A stretch of DNA of 64,000 nt from the NCBI GenBank assembly GCA_015680685.1, contig MNCI01021399.1, forward strand, positions 771,873 through 835,872, given 5' to 3'. This DNA is from Gnetum montanum (taxonomy: Eukaryota > Streptophyta > Gnetopsida > Gnetales > Gnetaceae). This document shows, in pieces, positions 35,946 through 47,348 of the stretch. Numbering within the stretch: the first letter of the stretch is position 1; each line of letters begins with the position of its first letter. The position numbers and the translations under genes were made by a program. Under the pieces are notes generated by a model. It was not told the DNA's origin. It did no database searches and worked only from the letters and a program-made list of their open reading frames with translations.

Positions 35946-36408
35946 CATTTAAAATTTTTGCAAAAATTTGAATCATGTCTTACATAGTCTTCTATTCATA
36001 TTTGATGTTAAAATTTCAATGATAATTTTCTAGCACTAAATATTTAGAAAGAAGAAAAACTCAAAATATAGATAAAAATAAAGGATAACAATGAATGTAA
36101 TATGGTAATGAGCTTGTACAAAAATTTTTCTTATCACAAAATCAAAGACACAACTTCAAAAGATTATAATAACAAAACATCTCATGTATAGAGTTACAAG
36201 TTACAAAAATTTTTCATCAATTAAAAAAGTAGAAATTTTAGCAGTGGTAGAAGAAGTTGAGAGTAATTTAGAATTTCCCATAAGGTTACAATTTAGAAAT
36301 ATTAAAAGTAAAAAAAAAATGATAACACGATCACTATAAAAGATCTAAAAAACATTATTAAATAGTTAAAATTCCTTAAGGAATTCTAAACAATTATTCA
36401 AAGATGCA
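35946..36408. other. AT-rich spacer between elements B and E
   Basis: No recognisable feature. Before E inserted it was continuous with 42750 onward, the downstream flank of the DUF538 gene. Confidence 0.5.
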
Positions 36409-36413
36409 TGTAT

Positions 36414-36996
36414 TGTAACAACGTTGCCCCAACGTTGCCCGACACCCCAAGGAATTCATGAAGATCCAATGAATCTAGGGTGGAAGACCTAGGGAATACG
36501 CCTCCAAGCAAGCAAGCAACTCATGAGTGAGTGCAAGCAGAAGCATAGCTTCTTAACGTACATGACCATGCACCTCATGGAGGGAAACCAACTCCAAAAC
36601 AAGGACCATACAAACAAGCACACACACAACCTTGTAGACCACATCGATGAGAGGGGAGACAATGCACCTACAAGGGAAGGTGCCTCACCCCCAGATCCCT
36701 CATGATCTGGTACAGAGTGTGGCTTGGCATCGCATCAAAACTATCCAATCTTGGCTGCCTACATATGTACGACCGTCGTAGAATTAGGGCCATGTAGTTC
36801 TCCACGGAGAAGAGGGGAATGAAGAGGACTTAGAAGAGAGTGCAACAGGAGGGTGTCCTATTGCTAGCTTGGTACCACCAAGCTGGGGTGGGTTTTGTAA
36901 CACTTGAGAGCCACTTGAGGATGCCTCAGAGTGTTCCATGGCCCCCGAACCATGGGGAGAGCCCAAGAGAACCACCATTCTGGGACATCTCTCACA
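36414..36996 (-). repeat. 3' LTR of element E
   Basis: 583 bp, sense start TGTGAGAGATGTCCC and end GGCAACGTTGTTACA. It differs from the 5' LTR by about 26 substitutions and two single-base indels, most of them transitions. Confidence 0.93.
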
Positions 36997-39900
36997 ATCC
37001 TCCCCCACACAAAGAAGTGACGTCCTCGGAGCGGACCCTAGGATAGCTTCGAGTGTACACTTCTACATGGGTTTGGAACTTTGTCAATTCTAGGGATCCG
37101 TCAACTCCTTAGACGCTAGGCTTGAAGGAAGGTACCAACCCCAACACCTGATACGTCCTTCCATCTAATGCCTTGCATGAAACAGAAGGGCAATTGGAGG
37201 AAGCCCAAGACTTCCCTTCTCTATACGAGCGGGAGAGTCCAACCCAAAGGGCCAACATCTCTAGGGTGTCCCCTAGATCCATCCCTTTTGAGGGTCTAGA
37301 GACATATCTTCTTGCATAAACCCATACTTATGCAAGAAGATAGCTCCTCTTCCACAAGTCCCACCAAGTTCCTCTATGAATGGCATCTCAGCACCCATTG
37401 ATTTTTTTGAGGGCTCACCAAGGCCCCTACCCTTGGTGAGGGACTTGGGAACATCACACCGAGAGGGAGGACATGCTCCAAAGAGCCATGTCTCCGCAAG
37501 CAACTCATGCTTGCCAGAACTTGGAGTTCTGCTACCCGCATCGAGATCAAAACTCCATGTTTTGCTACTCACATCGAGACCCATGGGGTATCACTAATGC
37601 AACCATCTAAGCATTGATTCCACATGCATCAGTACCATGCGCATTCTCTTTTTTCTTATCATGTTTGTTCAAGCTGGTATGAAGGGAGTCAAGCATGTTC
37701 TCCCTTACAAACAAGGTATAAGGGCAGATCTTTTGAGCTTGACCTTACCATTTGCAGACACCAACATCGCATGCCTCAATTCATCATTCATCATTCCATA
37801 GTATTCCAATGAGAGAGAAGATCCAAAAATCTATTTGGAAACTTCCCCAAGAGGCTAACATACAACAAGCCCCAACTATCAACAACACCTCTTATGATTG
37901 TCCACATCAAGAATGCCTACTCGAATGTTAGAACAAGTGGAGGGTCAATTGGATAGCCAATCCCATGACAATCCTCCATCACCTGTCTCATATCAGTCGT
38001 AAGCACAACATCGAATGCAACCATAATATCCTGTTCATGGAGAATGGTCACCCACATTTGCCACATGCAACCCATCCTTTCCACACCAAGTTATGGGCCA
38101 AGCACCATTTTCTGAACACTAGGTCTAGGAACAAATATAGAATCATCTCAAAGAGTAACCAGATCATGAATTATCCAAGGAACATCAATGTTCTCAGAAT
38201 TTTCATTTCCCCACTATATCAAGAATGACTGCCAGTCTCACGATCAACACCCTTCAATAGATTTTGGACTTGCAGGAAGGATCCTCTTTGGGAGGTTTCT
38301 TCCATAGGTAAGTATAGAAACCCAGCTACACCTTACCCCTCATACACACCCAAGTAGTCAATATAGCCAATAGAACCATATCGTGGAACTGTCACCAGCT
38401 GAGGGAAGACATGGGTTCACAAGTCTTACCCAAATTCAATTTTCACCTTGAGAACAACTTGAGATACCAAGCATTTTTGTTTCATCTTGGGAGATCTGGG
38501 TTTTGTTTCATACATCCCAGTCAAGCCCATTTACATCAATTTGTGGTGGACAAGGCCGCACCACTACNTACCAGGTCCTCAAGATAGTTTTTACATGGAA
38601 TGGGCTTTCATCAACATCATTTACAACTCAAACACAACACGATTCATCCCTAAATGGTTTACAACAAGGATGGTCTACCAGAGAACCCAAAAACTACGAG
38701 ACTACATAAGATCATGCCTTGCCTACAAGAAGAGCAATATGTATCTTTAATTTACATCAACAACATGACCTCACAAAGGAGGTTTCATGACTTTCACCAG
38801 GGTAACAACATCCTGTCTCTGAGAATAAGCCCCACGAGTTCACAAACATAGGACCACAGCTAGGAAATAAGTCCCAAACATCAACTTCTTATAGGAGACA
38901 ACCGTCTCAATACCACCTGCCTTATTATTTCAGGAACCGAAGAGGGCATCCATTGAAATGGAGAGTGATCCCTCATGATCAACTCTGCTATCCCACCAAG
39001 GAGGTGAGATCACTGACATGAATTAACATCACACCAGAGACATGGGACAATACATTAGTGAGGGACTATGTAATACATCAGTGTACATAAGGGACAAAGT
39101 ACACAGGACAATTCAGCAAGACACCATAGCCTATTAGGCACAACGAGTCACATATCATGGAATCACACCATAGACCATGAAGGCACCAATCAGTTCCAAT
39201 CTATGGGAGCGCATCCTAGCTCTCCAACACACCAAAAGCAATTTGTCACGAGAGCCCACCAACATGCAAAAATCATTAGAAACCCCCAATCATGAGAGCA
39301 TTAGCTCAAGTGTTTTGAGCACATTCAAGCCCACTAAGCAAGGCCACCAAGAGAAAACACAATTTCTGTATCTGTAACGTCATATATTCAAGGATGGACC
39401 ACCATCCCAACATTTAGACAACTGCTCCACGATCACATCCAATATGGAAGAGCAAGTCTAGGCGCCAATACCTAGAACTCGACTCAAATCCTCCACTAGA
39501 CTTCATATTGATTCAACTTTCAGCCATCATCGATCATCTGTGGACAAGATCTTTGCCAGTCCAAGAACACAAGAGAATGTGTTCTCAAGATTTGTCCTAT
39601 CTCAAGGACGTTCACCAAGCACACACCATCCAAGCATGCCAACATCATCAAGAACACATGGCACTAGTTCAAGAGTATAATGGACAAGAACATGCCGTGG
39701 TCTGTTCGTTACAACACTGTATCACAACTAAAGCATTTCTCATGAGGTTTTCAGCAAAATTATACATCAAGGCACAAAGGTCATTTACAACATATATCAA
39801 GGGCACTTCAAAACAAGGACCAGGGAAAACACCATACATCAAGCTTGGCCTTGTCACAGTGTGTGACATAGGACTACAACCAGGAGATAAACTGAGTCAC

Positions 39901-42161
39901 ATAGGCAATACATCCAGCACTTTTGAGTGCATACAATCGAATGGAGAATAACACAAGGATACATTCTACACACCCTAGGATAGGATTACATTCATATATG
40001 GGAACATACATGGTATTTGGGAATGCTACCCAAGGCTAAAAGGCTATAGGACAACTACCCAAGCCCATCCTAGGCTAGAGAATTTAGGCCACTAAGAACA
40101 TACCATGAAGAACCATGTTGTTTTGAGAAAAACCTATCTTTGTCACGAAGCATAAACAATTATTTATCATTACACCACTGTCTCAAAAGATATATGATCT
40201 ACCGTCGCACTGAACCCACTGCACGAGGAACATCGAACAAAAATGATTCGAGACACGAATGCAACGATCGAATAACGAAACATGCCAACTGATATCCACC
40301 ATCCTACCATAGTGGGACCTCATTGCATTGGCCACTCCTGGGCCATCAGTATCTGGCATGGCCAATGATACCATTTCATGCCATCTGCTAGCCCAATATC
40401 TATAGGGTCTAGGATAGATCACCATCCTCTATTAGTGCTCCCCCAGCATAGAGCGGCAAACAAATCATAATATACCTGCTGATCCATTACAGCTAAGGTA
40501 CTGATAAATCCGCAACCCAGTGTTGGGATTCCAAGACCAAATAATCAATTCATGAAGGTCTCAAGAGCACATATCTTCCCCATATACATAGTGCTCACAG
40601 AATCAACTGAGGTCACCATTGGCTACATCTTTGTACGTGTGCTACCTGCAAACACTGATACACAAGCTCAGAAACATAGAAGTTAGCAGGAACACGATTA
40701 GCACATCAGCCTCATTCACAACTATCAAGAATGATCATATAACAAAGAGATATCACTCTTGCGCATCATAAAATTCAAGACCTCAACAACATGTATAGAG
40801 ATCAATCATGCAAAACATTGATGGAGGAATTTGATCCCCACTCAAACCAATGATTTCATCATGAGGCACACCAAGAGAGAGATAGCACACTCTCAGAATT
40901 TCAAGATTCATACACAACAATCATTCCCAGCAACTAACACTGGCCTCAACTAGGACCAAAATTTCAACACACTTGTATGAGTCATGGGCAATAGACAATC
41001 GTCAACTTAACCCAAAAATAAGGAGGAAGACCAAGGTCTATCCAACAACAAGCCTGCATTAAACCAATTCTCAAAACAATGAGCAACATCATGAAGGATG
41101 CATTCACAAGAAGACTCTCATCAAAAAAGGTGCGGTCTCAACAAGAACCAACAATAGGATGACCCACACCAGTAGTCTTTGAATCAAAGTGACAAAGAAA
41201 TGTCACCAATCAAAATAGTGATGCCTCAAGCCCAAGGGCTACACCACCAGCTCAACAAGGAGCACAACTCGCAAGGATCAACAATAAGGGCAATCATGCC
41301 TCATGCATAATAAGTCATCAAACAAGACAACAACCATTTGGCTTTGGGATGACACAAAACAACCACTGCATCCTCAACGTTCCTAATAATAAGTCATCAT
41401 ACCATGTAGAACATTAAGCCTTGCGTTACGAATGATAGAAATGACCAAAATAACACGCATGCAGAATTTGAAAGTGGAACCAAGAAGACACGCATACACA
41501 AATAGACAAACATACAATCGTAAGCACGAACGTACAAAGTCTACCAGCAACGGTCTTAGTCCACCCAGAACAAGGCTCACCAAGAGCACATGTCCAAAAG
41601 ACCTCCATCATGAGGTACCTGGGAACCATCTTGTCCCAATTTGTATTTTCCCATACTCACTGTATCTGGGGTGAGTGGGAGTGCCAAGGATATCATATCC
41701 TGCACGATTCAACAAATGCCATCTCCAAACATGTCATCTGGGTGGAAACCGAAGCAGAGACTCGGTCCGATTCATCCCAGATGAATCACTGGAGGCTTGA
41801 GATGGGAGCTCCTTGAGCAACAAAATTCTTGAGTTGTCAGTAGAACTCCTCTCAACCATATCACATACAATCACAACTAGTCCAACCACAAGTAAACAAG
41901 TGGAGGACATTACCACAACGCAATCGTTTATATCCTGATGGAGGGCAACATACATCTATTGCTCTCAACTGAACATCTATCCCCTCATAAAGAGTGTAGA
42001 ACATTGCCATCAGGCAACTCTTCAAAGTACTTAAGGATATGACCCTAGATCACCTAGGTATCAATCCGAAGGGACCATTAACCAAACAAGCTCAATGGAG
42101 TAACACAACCAAAGAGCACAACCATATCACAACACAATTTCACAAAGGCTCCGATACCATC
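36997..42161 (-). other. Interior of element E, no recognisable genes
   Basis: Purine/pyrimidine-skewed: the plus strand is A/C-rich. The longest open frame (39508-39951, plus strand) has no known motif and lies antisense to the element. One ambiguous base (n) sits at 38568. Confidence 0.65.
42146..42159 (-). other. Primer binding site of element E, initiator tRNA-Met type
   Basis: The sense sequence TGGTATCGGAGCCT lies two bases inside the 5' LTR. The usual plant form is TGGTATCAGAGC, so there is one mismatch. Confidence 0.85.
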
Positions 42162-42744
42162 TGTAACAATGTTGCCCCGACGTTGTCCCGCACCCCAAGG
42201 AATTCATGAAGATCCAATGGATCTGGGGTGGAAGACCTAGGGAATATGCCTCCAAGCAAGCAAGAAACTCACGAGTGAGTGCAAGCAGAAGCATAGCTTC
42301 TTAACGCACACGACCACGCACCTCATGGAGGGAAACCAACTCCAAAACAAGGACCATACAAACAAGCACACACACAGCCTTGTAGACCACGTCGATGAGA
42401 GGGGAGACGATGCACCTACAAGGGAAGGTGCCTCACCCCCAGATCCCTCACGATCTGGTACAGAGTGTGGCCTGGCACCGCACCAAAACTATCCAGTCTT
42501 GGCTGCCTACATATGTACGACCGCCGTAGAATCAGGGCCATGTAGTTCTCCACGGAGAAGAGGGGAATGAAGAGGACTTAGAAGAGAGTGCAATAGGAGG
42601 GTGTCCTATTGCTAGCTTGGTACCACCAAGGTGGGGTGGGTTTTGTAACACTTGAGAGCCACCCGAGGGTGCCTCAGAGTGTTCCATGGCCCCCGAACCA
42701 TGGGGAGAGCGCAAGAGAACCACCATTCTGGGACATCTCTCACA
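42162..42744 (-). repeat. 5' LTR of element E
   Basis: 583 bp. It retains noticeably more CpG than the 3' LTR. It lies about 1.1 kb from the stop codon of the DUF538 gene. Confidence 0.93.
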
Positions 42745-42749
42745 TGTAT

Positions 42750-43859
42750 AGTCAATATTTATAGATATTTCAGCTGCTGTTGGGGATGCAAAGGGAGGAT
42801 GAACATGATCGCAGTGGGATCTGCAACGACACATGAGGCTCCAAGCACAGTTGTTCATGGCGCTTCTAGTGTCCATCCTGTTACAGTGGGATCAAGGTGC
42901 CATCATAATAATGATAATTAATTTGCACTCAACTGTTTACTACAGACCATAATCATACACAAAAGCATGTTTCGTCCATTTCACAGTATATCCATTTTAC
43001 AACCGTTGTGAACTGTTTAATTAAAATAAAAAACGGATGAACTATGAAGGGTATTATTATGGCATCTGACTTTCCAGAATTTTTACAATGATAAGAACTT
43101 TTTTAATTGAGCATTGCTGATCTTGATAATGTTACAGTGTTTTAAATACGTTGATGCTGTCAACGGATATTTACTGAATAGTAGAGCACGAACTTGTTAT
43201 CAATTAAGAATTTAATACTTGTGATTTCCATATATTTCCTATTTTGAGGACGTAATTAAGCAACAGTTTTCACTTTAATATTGTACATGATCTAGAATTG
43301 TGGATGAATAGGAAGAGGGAAAAACCAGTTAGTCAAAAAGTTTCAACATCAGTGTCTTATACTTCCTAGCTCACTTTTACGTTACAATAAAAATAAAACA
43401 AAACTAAACATCTGAAAGTTTTTCGGAACACCGAATACTAATACTTCCCCTTCTGCTTAAGATGATGTAAATACGCCAGACTCGTAAATCCTTTTAATGG
43501 AAAGTAAAATATACGAGAGCATGCAGTGCACGATATATCAAAACGAAATTAAAGCCACATAGAAGCTTTTATTATAAAATTATTGCAAACCCAACTGGAA
43601 GACAGAGACCAATGGAAGAACAGATGGGAATTGACATATGAAACTCAAACCATATTTATTGTAGACTCTGGAGCTAGAAGCCAGAGGGGAAAGTCATATA
43701 TATATATATACACTACTACTACTATATATTTATCGTAGACTCTGGATATATATATATCCAAATTAAGGAAAGGGATAAACACTACTACTATAATAATAAT
43801 AAAGGAATGAAGCATCATTATGATATAGACCGAGAGACAGAGACAGAAGAAAGATGGGA
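42750..43859 (-). other. Downstream flank of the DUF538 gene
   Basis: Apparently single-copy sequence without ORFs. Close to the gene are TA and CTA microsatellites (about 43695-43760), a direct repeat of TTTATTGTAGACTCTGG at 43655-43671 and 43729-43745 (one mismatch), and an AATAAA polyadenylation-type signal on the minus strand at 43660-43655, about 200 bases after the stop. Confidence 0.55.
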
Positions 43860-44285
43860 TCAAGCACCACGGGCATAATACTCAACAGGGAAGGTCCTGG
43901 AGAGGCCAGCAAAGCTACGGAAATGGATCTTGGAAGGATCGTAGGGGTCGATCTGGATTTCGTTGACAGGCACCCACAGCATCATATCCTTGGCCTTAAC
44001 CCCTTTAATATTCTTCATGCGCCCTGATTCCATGGTGCAGCTAATGGAGGGAGCATAGATTACATGTTTGTCTGCCTTGCGGAAATAGTGCCGGCTCTCA
44101 CACTTCTGCTGGATCCAAACTTGGCCGCTCTCCTCGTCCATGCCGGCCTCCTCCACGGAGTCCGCAGGCAGGGACAGGATTCCCGCGGGGATCCCGTAAG
44201 ACTCCACCACTTCTAATGCCTTCTCCATAGCCTCTGCACCTTTCTCCACCTTCACCTTATTACTACTCTTCTGTTCCATCTCCAT
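43860..44285 (-). CDS. DUF538 family protein, single exon, intact
   Basis: 141 codons plus a TGA stop, no frameshift. The ATG at 44285 has an A-rich context, and a second in-frame ATG is codon 3. The protein has the hallmarks of plant DUF538 (Pfam PF04398): an N-terminal helix, ESYGIPAGILSLP (residues about 29-41), EEAGMDEESGQVWIQQK (46-62), GRMKNIKGVKAKDMMLWVPV (around residue 90-110), and the near-invariant LSRTFPVEYYA close to the C-terminus. It lacks a signal peptide and so belongs with the short cytosolic type, resembling Arabidopsis SVB (At1g56580) and relatives, which are intronless and affect trichome and stress phenotypes. The fold is thought to resemble the lipid-binding BPI/TULIP proteins; biochemical function is not settled. 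It is G/C-richer than its surroundings and is the only intact gene here. Confidence 0.93.
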   Translation of the reverse strand: MEMEQKSSNKVKVEKGAEAMEKALEVVESYGIPAGILSLPADSVEEAGMDEESGQVWIQQKCESRHYFRKADKHVIYAPSISCTMESGRMKNIKGVKAKDMMLWVPVNEIQIDPYDPSKIHFRSFAGLSRTFPVEYYARGA

Positions 44286-44371
44286 TTTTTTCTTTCTTTT
44301 CCCTTTTTTCTTTGCTCTGTTCTCAACACTGTTTGTTTATTTGTGCACTGGTTGGGTTAGTGTAGCATGGG

Positions 44372-44379
44372 TATATATA
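44372..44379 (-). promoter_or_regulatory. TATA box of the DUF538 gene
   Basis: The sense strand reads CTTTATATATACCC about 90 bases upstream of the ATG, giving a leader of roughly 60 bases rich in purines. A CCAAT motif (44471-44467 on the minus strand) lies about 90 bases further up. Confidence 0.65.
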
Positions 44380-44389
44380 AAGAAAGGTG

Positions 44390-45375
44390 TGTTGTTTGTG
44401 TTGTTGGAGGGTGGCGATGGCATTAAATGTGGTTTCTAAGTTTGGGTTTTGTAGGTGACAGTTGCATGATTGGGAGTGAGTGAGTGACTAGGGGGTGGCC
44501 AACCTGGGATTTGTTTTATTTGTGCGATTTCATTTGCTGTGGGCGGTTCGTTCGTTCGTTGGTTATTGCTGGGCCAGCTGCGCAGTTTGGCGTGGTTAGC
44601 TTGACATTACCGTGTCGTCGTGGCTACCTCCCTCCATGGCCAGTTGCTTTATGGCATCGACGCGGAGAAAAAATCCATGACGTACACCCTGCATCACGCC
44701 CAAACGCTTCTCTCCCTCTTCTGGAAATGAAACTCCTTTGTTCGATATCGTTTATTTATCAGGGTGTGTTGTACTGTATTCTAGAATAGTTTTTCTTTTT
44801 TCTTTTTATTGATCCCGAGTTGCTGCAATTCCTGCCATTGCCGCCGCTCTTGGTTATCAGTAAATTATGATATTCCGAAGAAATTTCTCAACCTACTATC
44901 AGATTGGAAGCTTCCCAGATCTTTAAGGATGGACTCTCCAAACATTTTTCTTCCACACAGAGGTCGCTGAAAAAGCAGAGTAACAAGACGAGTTTTACTA
45001 ATAAAAAAAGAGCATTACGTACATATTCTATGTCAAGCCATATAGACCAGATATAGAAGGAATCAGGTAGCTTTAAGAGTAACAATCTGCTTTCTTGCTC
45101 GTCTTCTCCCTTGAAAATAAGGAAACAAAATCACAAAATAAATATACGTGAGAGTTTTAAACCGTCATTGAATTACCAAAGGAAGCCATAACGATAGCCT
45201 TTCTAAAGGAACCAAAATTGTTACTTGCATAATAAACAAATTCAAAATTTAGTACAAGAAGAAGTTTGGGTAGAGAAAGTGGAGGATTCTATACAATAGC
45301 AAATGGCAATAACTTAAATACCATAGATAAAGGATTATCTTGTTACTAAAAAAACAAAAAAACCAAACAAAACCA
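44390..45375. other. Upstream flank of the DUF538 gene
   Basis: Apparently unique sequence. It contains a short GTTC tandem run (about 44547-44562) and no ORF with recognisable content. Candidate upstream regulatory DNA ends where the LINE begins. Confidence 0.5.
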
Positions 45376-45841
45376 AACAAAATATTTTCAATAGCGGAAA
45401 AACAAAAGGAGTTGCTTCAATAAATTGATGATATAGATATAAAGGAAGAAAGATTACACTAGGGAGAGAGAGCTAAGGCTAATTGCCTAGAACAAGGGGA
45501 TAAAAGCTCTAGATTTTTCCGTACTTGAGCTTCTAGAAGGCATAATACAAATAATATCAAGTGCTTAGAAAATGAGCATGGATAGTTGCAACCTAATCAT
45601 AAAGAGATCTCCAAAATTGCTACTAATTTTTACTAAAAGTGCAAGAACTCCTAACAACTCTATTCTTGCCCAAGAAATTGTCTCTTCTATAGGTAGAAAG
45701 CTATTGCATATTAATATAAATATATTAAATAAGAGACCTATAAATGAAGAGATTAGAAATGTTATCTTTGTTATGCCCAATAATGAATCCCTAAGTATGG
45801 ATGTGTTTCCTATTGATTTTTCTAAGAACTTTGAGCATATG

Positions 45842-45846
45842 GTTTA
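45842..45846. repeat. Left target-site duplication of the solo LTR
   Basis: GTTTA, repeated at 46849-46853. Confidence 0.8.
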
Positions 45847-46848
45847 TGATGAATCATCAGTTGGTTGCAATATTGTAGATCCTACATCGCATATGCGTTG
45901 TAGCATCCCTATTGGTGTGTCTTAATTGGCTGCTATGTCACATCTACAATGTTACATTTGTTTGAAAAAAAGTCAATTTTTGTTACCAATGATATTGTAA
46001 ATACGAGATTGTAGATTTGATATTGTAACATAAGCTATGTCATCATATAAATGATATCGCAAACTATGTCCCAGCCTATAAATATAGCACTTAGGTGCAT
46101 GGTCCACAATAAGTTTCATTCCATCCTTAGGTAGATTTCTTGCAATTTTGTTTCGTAGTTTTAGGGATAAAGTAAATGCTCATACTGTGGTGTTGAGTAG
46201 TTGTACAAAATCTTTATTTGAGTGAAGTGTACTTGGGCATAGTTCATGATCGAAAATAAAGATTGAGATTCCTTTTCATCATTGCAACATCCACTTAGTT
46301 TTATTATTTTACTTAGCATAGTTTTTACTATTTTCTTAGTTTAATCATTTACACTTTCAAGTATTTTACTTTACTTGTTCATTAGTAAAGTGGAATGAGT
46401 ATGACTAGTTTCAAGTGTTTAAGTGTAATTGTTTGGTAATCCCAATAGTGTTATTGCTTAATTTGCCTAGTAGCATGACACTTTGTAACCCAGTAATGGT
46501 TACTTGAGCCCAAGATGTGTATAGTAAACTAGGACCAGATGCTCATTGCTCTAGTCTAGAGTAGATTTACATTACCATCATTACTTAGACTCAATATTAA
46601 ATTTCATTCTCAATTATATTTATCATTAGGAGCAAAATGGGCCGAACAACATCAATTATAATATGCCTCACTTTGGACTAAACCAGACATGACAAAGCTA
46701 CCATTCGTCCAAGTGGGAAGACAACATCCTGCGATCAATGCTTAACAATCTAGATGCTACAATTAGTCCCATCCATGAAATTCAACTGAATTGTGTGTGA
46801 ACACTTTTGATTCGTATGGTTGGATGTAGGGGTACCTTCCACTCATTA
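45847..46848 (+). repeat. Solo Athila-type LTR inside the LINE
   Basis: 1002 bp, TGATGAATC at the left and CTCATTA at the right, with perfect GTTTA duplications on both sides and no internal sequence. The U3 keeps decayed GATATTGTA/GATATCGCA units (about 45870-46065) before CTATAAATAT (about 46076). The body contains the family landmarks AACCCAGTAATGG and GTATGGTTGGATGTAGGGG. It is best explained by recombination between the two LTRs of a former full element. Confidence 0.88.
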
Positions 46849-46853
46849 GTTTA
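46849..46853. repeat. Right target-site duplication of the solo LTR
   Basis: GTTTA, identical to 45842-45846. Confidence 0.8.
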
Positions 46854-47348
46854 GTAGGATATTTATGATATGGCTTATGAATATTAAAGAAATGATATTA
46901 TGATTGGTGATTTTAATATAACTTAGATAAATTTGTGGCCCAAAACGAAAGATCCTCAATAATCTTTATTCTATATTTTATAAAATTTTATCTAGATTGC
47001 TATCTGTATGAATTAGAGATGTTTTAGATAATATCATTGCTCTTGAACAAACAAGTTTTCTAAACAACAAGTATAGTTTGGTTGTACTTCAAAAACGATG
47101 TATGTGGCATTTAAGCTAGATATCAGCAAAGCATACCATAGAATTAATTTGAATTATATGAAATTAATTTTAGAGAAATATGGTTTTCCTCCCAACTACA
47201 TTAGAAAATTAAAATAATTTTATATTGGATCAAATTTATCTATTCTTATAAATAAATACAAAGAAGGTAATATTCAAGCAACTAATGTGCTACAATAAGC
47301 TATTGACCTTTTAGTATGTCAAACTTTGAAAAATGAATAACTAGTCAT

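Larger units (their letters stand above)
36414..42744 (-). mobile_element. Complete coding-free LTR retrotransposon E
   Basis: 6331 bp bounded by perfect TGTAT duplications at 36409-36413 and 42745-42749. The two LTRs are each 583 bp and about 95 percent identical by hand count. The minus-strand orientation follows from the initiator-tRNA-Met type primer site (42159-42146) inside the right LTR and a GTGTGGGGGAGG polypurine tract (about 37011-36999) inside the left LTR. The 5.2-kb interior has no gag, protease, RT or integrase motif I can find on either strand, and its ORFs are short and unconserved in style. It is therefore non-autonomous, similar in concept to large retrotransposon derivatives. 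Its parental superfamily is unknown; the primer type is common in Ty1/copia. Confidence 0.9.

Noticed and set aside
38742-38775. Plus-strand YINNM resembling the copia RT box YVDDM
   Set aside because: No other RT motif surrounds it, the strand is opposite to the element's primer site and polypurine tract, and the two Asp are absent.
39508-39951. 147-codon plus-strand ORF inside element E
   Set aside because: It is antisense to the element, has no recognisable motif and has composition like the surrounding A/C-rich strand. An open frame of this length is plausible by chance in such skewed sequence.
44484-44789. 101-codon plus-strand ORF upstream of the DUF538 gene
   Set aside because: It overlaps the divergent upstream region, has no motif, and looks like a chance ORF in slightly GC-rich sequence.
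45572-45925. 117-codon ORF as a host gene
   Set aside because: Its first part is LINE sequence and its last 26 codons are read from the inserted solo LTR; the join is an insertion artefact.
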